In this document: positions 6,257 through 9,137 of the stretch, in pieces
Layout of the letters: each line of letters opens with the position of its first letter
How positions within the stretch are numbered: the first letter of the stretch is position 1
Assembly: GCA_035552775.1 (NCBI GenBank)
Contig: DASZKW010000074.1
Location: 1 to 9,137 of the forward strand
Direction: 5' to 3'
Length of the DNA stretch: 9,137 bases
Source of the DNA: DASZKW01 sp035552775
GTDB taxonomy: Bacteria > Actinomycetota > Acidimicrobiia > Acidimicrobiales > Palsa-688
Translations under genes and position numbers: made by a program
Notes under the pieces: model-generated
What the model was told of the DNA's origin: nothing
Seen by the model: the letters and a program-made list of their open reading frames with translations, nothing else
The model's database searches: none

Positions 6257-7420
6257 TCAAGACGGGTAGTGCGCCCAACTCCCCAAGTAGCCGGGGTCGG
6301 CCACCGACCTAGCAGCGTCGCTGAGTTCTAGGGGTGAGAACGTGTCGATCATCACCGCCGTCTCCTCGGTTCGCTCGACGTCCATCGACGCCTCCACGCT
6401 GCCCGGCTGGGGGCCGTGAACAAACCCAGCCGGGTGCAAAGTAAGCGACCCGACACCTATCCCGGCCCCCTTGCGGGACATGAAGTCCCCGGCCGAGTAG
6501 AACAGCACCTCGTCGGAGTCGACGTTGGCGTGGTGGTACGGCACCTTGATGGCGCCGGGACCGAAGTCGAAGGGGCGGGGCACGAAACTGCACACCACGA
6601 AGCCGGGCCCGGCGAAGGTCTGGTGCACCGGCGGCGGCTGGTGGACGCGGCCGACGATGGGCTCGAAGTCGGCGATGGACAAGGCGAAGGGGTAGCAGCA
6701 GCCGTCCCAGGCCACCACGTCGAAGGGGTGGGTGGCGTGGCAGTGGCGGCTCCACCCGGAACGGGTGCGCACCAGCACGGGCACGGGGCCGGCGTCGTCG
6801 ACGACGAGGGGCCCGGCCGGCGCCCGCAGGTCCCGCTCGCAAAACGGCGCCCCCTCCCGCAGCTGGCCCGTCGCCGTGCGGTACCGGGCGGGGATCCCGA
6901 TGTGGCCGGCGGCCTCGAGGATCAGGGCGTCGACCCGGCCTTCGACCCGCCAGCGGTGGGTGGTGGAGGCGGGGATGGCGACGTAGTCCCCGGCGCCGAC
7001 CTCGAGGCGCCCGAAGACCGACTCCAGCACCGCCCGCCCCGCCTGCACGTACACGAGTTCGTCGCCGGCGGCGTTGCGGTACAGGCCCGAGCTGGCGGTG
7101 GCGGCGGCCCAGGCGATGGCGACGTCGCCGTTGGCGGCCAGCACCCTGCGCCCGGTCACCAGGTCACCGCCGGGGGCCAGCTCGCCGGCCCGTAGGTGCC
7201 ACGGAGTCAGCGGGTGGTTGGGAGTCAGAGGGGAAAGGGCGACGTCTACCTGCTCGACCGCGGTGATCGCGCTCGGCGAGGCGCGGTGATAGAGAAGGGA
7301 CGAGGCGCCGCCGAAGCCCTCAACACCCATCAACTCCTCCGCCAGACGGGCCCCGTCGGCGTCGCGGTGCAGGCTGTGGCGCTTGCGGGGGACGTCCCCC
7401 ACCTGCCGGTAATAGGTCAA
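6257..7420 (-). CDS. hmgA: Homogentisate 1,2-dioxygenase
   Basis: This non-haem Fe(II) enzyme opens the ring of homogentisate to 4-maleylacetoacetate. The product is 387 residues, shorter than the human enzyme (445) and typical of the actinobacterial branch. It is a cupin fold; the catalytic C-terminal half carries 'KVPYHHANVDSDEVLFY' (His296/297 and Glu304) and 'LHPAGFVHGPQPG' (His335), corresponding to the human His335-Glu341-His371 iron triad. 'GDFMSRKGAG' and 'GSVEASM' between and after them are family signatures. The start is taken as the TTG at 7420. It overlaps the fumarylacetoacetase stop (TTGA) and is preceded by GGGAGG at 7425-7430, four bases away. The open frame extends upstream to 7537, but that part is the antisense frame shadow of the upstream gene. 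It is the last gene of the operon in the window; the 88-base gap to the convergent sulfotransferase shows no strong terminator. Confidence 0.93.
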   Translation of the reverse strand: MTYYRQVGDVPRKRHSLHRDADGARLAEELMGVEGFGGASSLLYHRASPSAITAVEQVDVALSPLTPNHPLTPWHLRAGELAPGGDLVTGRRVLAANGDVAIAWAAATASSGLYRNAAGDELVYVQAGRAVLESVFGRLEVGAGDYVAIPASTTHRWRVEGRVDALILEAAGHIGIPARYRTATGQLREGAPFCERDLRAPAGPLVVDDAGPVPVLVRTRSGWSRHCHATHPFDVVAWDGCCYPFALSIADFEPIVGRVHQPPPVHQTFAGPGFVVCSFVPRPFDFGPGAIKVPYHHANVDSDEVLFYSAGDFMSRKGAGIGVGSLTLHPAGFVHGPQPGSVEASMDVERTEETAVMIDTFSPLELSDAARSVADPGYLGSWAHYPS

Positions 7421-8700
7421 CGCGCCTCCCTTGGCCGTGCCGCCAGGATGGTACCGGTCACCTCCCCGAAGCTCACGCCGCCATCCCGGGGCCCGCACCA
7501 CGCCCGGATCGACACCGTGTCGCCGTCGGCCAGCCACCGCTCCTCGCCGCCGCCCATCTCCATCAGGGATCCGACGTTGTCGGGCCGTGTCCCCCGCTCG
7601 GGCCCCGAGATGGTCCCGGTGGCGAGCAGGTCACCGGTGCGCAGCGACGCCCCGTTGCTCGTCAGGTGGGCGACCTGCTGGGCCATCGACCAGTACAGCC
7701 CGGCGGCGCTGACGCGTGACAGGACACGCCCGTTGACGCTCAGCTCGAGGCGGATGTCGAAGTTGCGGGGCTCGGCGGCGACGAGGTGGGGGGCGGGCGG
7801 GGGGTCCTGGGCCGGCCCGGCGACGGCATAGGGGGCCAGGGCGGCGAGGGGCACCACCCACGGCGACACCGACGTTGCAAATGACTTGCCGAGGAAGGGC
7901 CCGAGGGGCTGGTACTCGAACGCCTGGATGTCCCGCGCGCTCCAGTCGTTGACGACCACCGCGCCGAAGACATGCTCGCCGGCGCGCCCGGCGGCCACCG
8001 GAGTACCCGCTGTCGAGCCGGCACCGACCACGAAGCCGACCTCCATCTCCAAGTCGAGCCGGCGCGTCGGGGCCAGGGTGCGCCCGTGCTCGGCGCCAGC
8101 CGGTCCTGAGGCGCCAGCCGGTCCTGAGGCGCCGGCCGGTCCCGAGGCGCCGGCCGGTCCCGAGGCGCCAGCCGTGCCCGAGGCGGGGGCGTTGTTGCCG
8201 GCGACGAAGCCACAGGGCCGGATGATGGCGGTGCCGCTCACCACGACGGTGCCCGCCCGGCCGTGGTAGCCGATGGGCAGGTGGCGCCACGCCGGCGGCA
8301 GCTGCGGATGTTCCGGTCGCAGCAGGCGGCCCATGTTGGCCGCGTGGTGCTCGGAGGAGTAGAAGTCGACGTAGTCCGCCACTTCCCAGGGCAGCACCAG
8401 TTCGACGCTGTGGCGGGGGCGCACCGCTCCTGGCTTGTCCCGCCTGCGGGAGAGCGGTCCGCGCCCGGTGGGCTGGTCGGGCGCCAGGCCCTCCTGCAAC
8501 TGCGCCCGGGTGCGGGCCCACGCGTCGGGTCCGAGGGCGAGGAACGCATTGAGGGACCCCGACGACCACACCTGGCGTTCCACGTCCAGGCCGTCCAGCA
8601 CGGCCAGGTCGACCACCTCGTCGCCGAGGGCCACGACCACGTGGCCGGCGGAGTCGACCCCGTAGGGCAGGTTGTCGAGGCCGAAACCTCGACCTGTCAT
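7417..8700 (-). CDS. fahA: Fumarylacetoacetase
   Basis: This enzyme hydrolyses 4-fumarylacetoacetate to fumarate and acetoacetate, the last step of tyrosine breakdown. The product is 427 residues from the ATG at 8700 (human 419). The active-site residues of the human enzyme are all in place. Asp112 and His119 lie in 'VDFYSSEHHAANMGRLLR', with Arg128 closing it. Glu218 and Glu220 lie in 'LDLEMEVGFVVG'. Asp252, Gln259 and Lys272 lie in the stretch from 'VVNDWSARDIQ' to 'PLGPFLGKSF'. Glu368 is in 'GTISGPE'. These include the Ca/Mg ligands and the His-Glu catalytic pair. The N-terminal SH3-like domain is about 1-105. The odd part is a Gly-X-Y stretch at about 174-205 (see the repeat entry), in the loop between the substrate segment 'YHGRAGTVVVSG' and the metal-binding glutamates. 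It follows the dioxygenase upstream by 20 bases and overlaps hmgA by four. Confidence 0.95.
   Translation of the reverse strand: MTGRGFGLDNLPYGVDSAGHVVVALGDEVVDLAVLDGLDVERQVWSSGSLNAFLALGPDAWARTRAQLQEGLAPDQPTGRGPLSRRRDKPGAVRPRHSVELVLPWEVADYVDFYSSEHHAANMGRLLRPEHPQLPPAWRHLPIGYHGRAGTVVVSGTAIIRPCGFVAGNNAPASGTAGASGPAGASGPAGASGPAGASGPAGAEHGRTLAPTRRLDLEMEVGFVVGAGSTAGTPVAAGRAGEHVFGAVVVNDWSARDIQAFEYQPLGPFLGKSFATSVSPWVVPLAALAPYAVAGPAQDPPPAPHLVAAEPRNFDIRLELSVNGRVLSRVSAAGLYWSMAQQVAHLTSNGASLRTGDLLATGTISGPERGTRPDNVGSLMEMGGGEERWLADGDTVSIRAWCGPRDGGVSFGEVTGTILAARPREAR
7425..7430 (-). promoter_or_regulatory. Ribosome binding site deciding the TTG start of hmgA
   Basis: GGGAGG on the minus strand ends four bases before the TTG at 7420. 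It lies inside the last codons of the fumarylacetoacetase gene and supports reinitiation at the TTGA overlap instead of a longer upstream start. Confidence 0.6.
8093..8182 (-). repeat. 18-bp in-frame minisatellite inside fahA (five units)
   Basis: Five head-to-tail units of 18 bases lie at 8093-8110, 8111-8128, 8129-8146, 8147-8164 and 8165-8182. The first two are identical to each other. Units three and four are identical to each other and differ from the first pair at two positions. The fifth is diverged. Because 18 is a multiple of three the frame is kept, and each unit encodes Ala-Ser-Gly-Pro-Ala-Gly (Thr for Pro in the fifth). The result is a run of Gly-X-Y triplets like collagen. The paired identity suggests recent duplication of two-unit blocks. 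Confidence 0.9.
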
Positions 8701-8720
8701 GCGACGGTGGCGTCCACGGG

Positions 8721-9137
8721 CTACAGGTTGCCCCGGCGGGCCTGCTCGCGCTCGATGGCCTCGAACAGGGCCTTGAAGTTGCCGTCCCCGAACCCGGACG
8801 CCCCCTCCCGCTGGATCATCTCCAGGAAGAGCGTGGGCCGGTCGGTGACCGTCTCGGTGAAGATCTGCAGGAGGTAGCCGCCGCTGTCGGAGTCGATCTC
8901 GATGCCGAAGCGCTCCAAGTCGTCCCACGCCACGTCGAACGAGCCGCAGCGGACCCTGGCGTCGCTGTAGTAGGTCGCCGGCATGTCCAAGAAGCGAACC
9001 CCCCGCCCGGCGAGCGCGGCCACCGACGTGACGATGTCGGGGGTGGCCAGGGCGATGTGCTGCACGCCGGGACCCCTGTAGGCCTCGATGTACTCGGTGA
9101 TCTGACTCTTGCGAAGGCCCGGCGCCGGTTCGTTGAT
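8721..9137 (-). CDS. hpd: 4-hydroxyphenylpyruvate dioxygenase, C-terminal part
   Basis: These are the last 138 residues; the start lies beyond the right window edge. The enzyme converts 4-hydroxyphenylpyruvate to homogentisate using Fe(II) and O2. Visible family marks are 'GPGVQHIALATPDI', with the second iron-binding His (residue 27 of this fragment), 'YYSDARVRCG', the Gln in 'GGYLLQIFTETVTDRPTLF', and the third iron ligand Glu106 in 'LFLEMIQREGASGFGDGNF'. The C-terminal helix 'FKALFEAIEREQARRGNL' closes over the active site in this family. The first iron His is outside the window. The stop (TAG 8721-8723) is 20 bases before the fahA start, so the two are cotranscribed. Confidence 0.95.
   Translation of the reverse strand: MNEPAPGLRKSQITEYIEAYRGPGVQHIALATPDIVTSVAALAGRGVRFLDMPATYYSDARVRCGSFDVAWDDLERFGIEIDSDSGGYLLQIFTETVTDRPTLFLEMIQREGASGFGDGNFKALFEAIEREQARRGNL

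Noticed and set aside
6416..7195. A 259-residue plus-strand open frame opposite hmgA
   Set aside because: Antisense frame shadow; Gly/His/Val-rich with no family features, while hmgA on the other strand is unambiguous.

Overview
The window is about 70% GC or higher, uses GTG and TTG starts freely, and contains a VapBC pair, a DM13-domain protein, a sedolisin and a homogentisate operon. This suggests an actinobacterium, perhaps an uncultured soil or aquatic lineage such as Acidimicrobiia. The lineage is inference from composition and gene content, not proven.

Left part (1-2000). The 5' end of a secreted S53 (sedolisin) peptidase leaves the window on the minus strand. Upstream of it on the same strand is the most interesting gene here, an AhpD-like/carboxymuconolactone-decarboxylase-fold peroxidase (422-1036). 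Its reading frame is interrupted by one TGA exactly where the second cysteine of the CxxC active site should be. The same frame continues after the TGA for 117 codons of clear family sequence. A perfect hairpin starts nine bases after the TGA, with its loop 17 bases away, as in bacterial SECIS elements. I read this as a selenocysteine (Sec) protein that routine annotation would split or truncate. Divergent from it is a membrane-anchored DM13-domain protein.

Middle (2000-4200). This is a decaying region. An NqrB/RnfD-like (UnbU-type) membrane protein overlaps the DM13 gene by a GTGA junction but has a one-base deletion and stops mid-protein at about 2503. There it abuts a convergent BNR/sialidase-like gene that also lacks its C-terminal part. 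The two ends look like the scar of a deletion. Next comes a gene of unknown family on the minus strand, broken by about four frame changes and a nonsense codon (about 3578-4165). Stretches 3378-3577 and 4199-4318 show no gene or RNA that I can support.

Right part (4300-9137). A VapB/VapC-type toxin-antitoxin pair (minus) is separated by a 225-base spacer carrying a 17-bp repeat from an intact sulfotransferase-family gene (plus). After it, on the minus strand, lies a tight tyrosine-catabolism operon in transcription order: 4-hydroxyphenylpyruvate dioxygenase (C-terminal part only), fumarylacetoacetase, homogentisate 1,2-dioxygenase. These act at three steps from 4-hydroxyphenylpyruvate to fumarate plus acetoacetate. 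No maleylacetoacetate isomerase is seen in the window. The fumarylacetoacetase carries an unusual in-frame 18-bp minisatellite encoding a collagen-like Gly-X-Y stretch.
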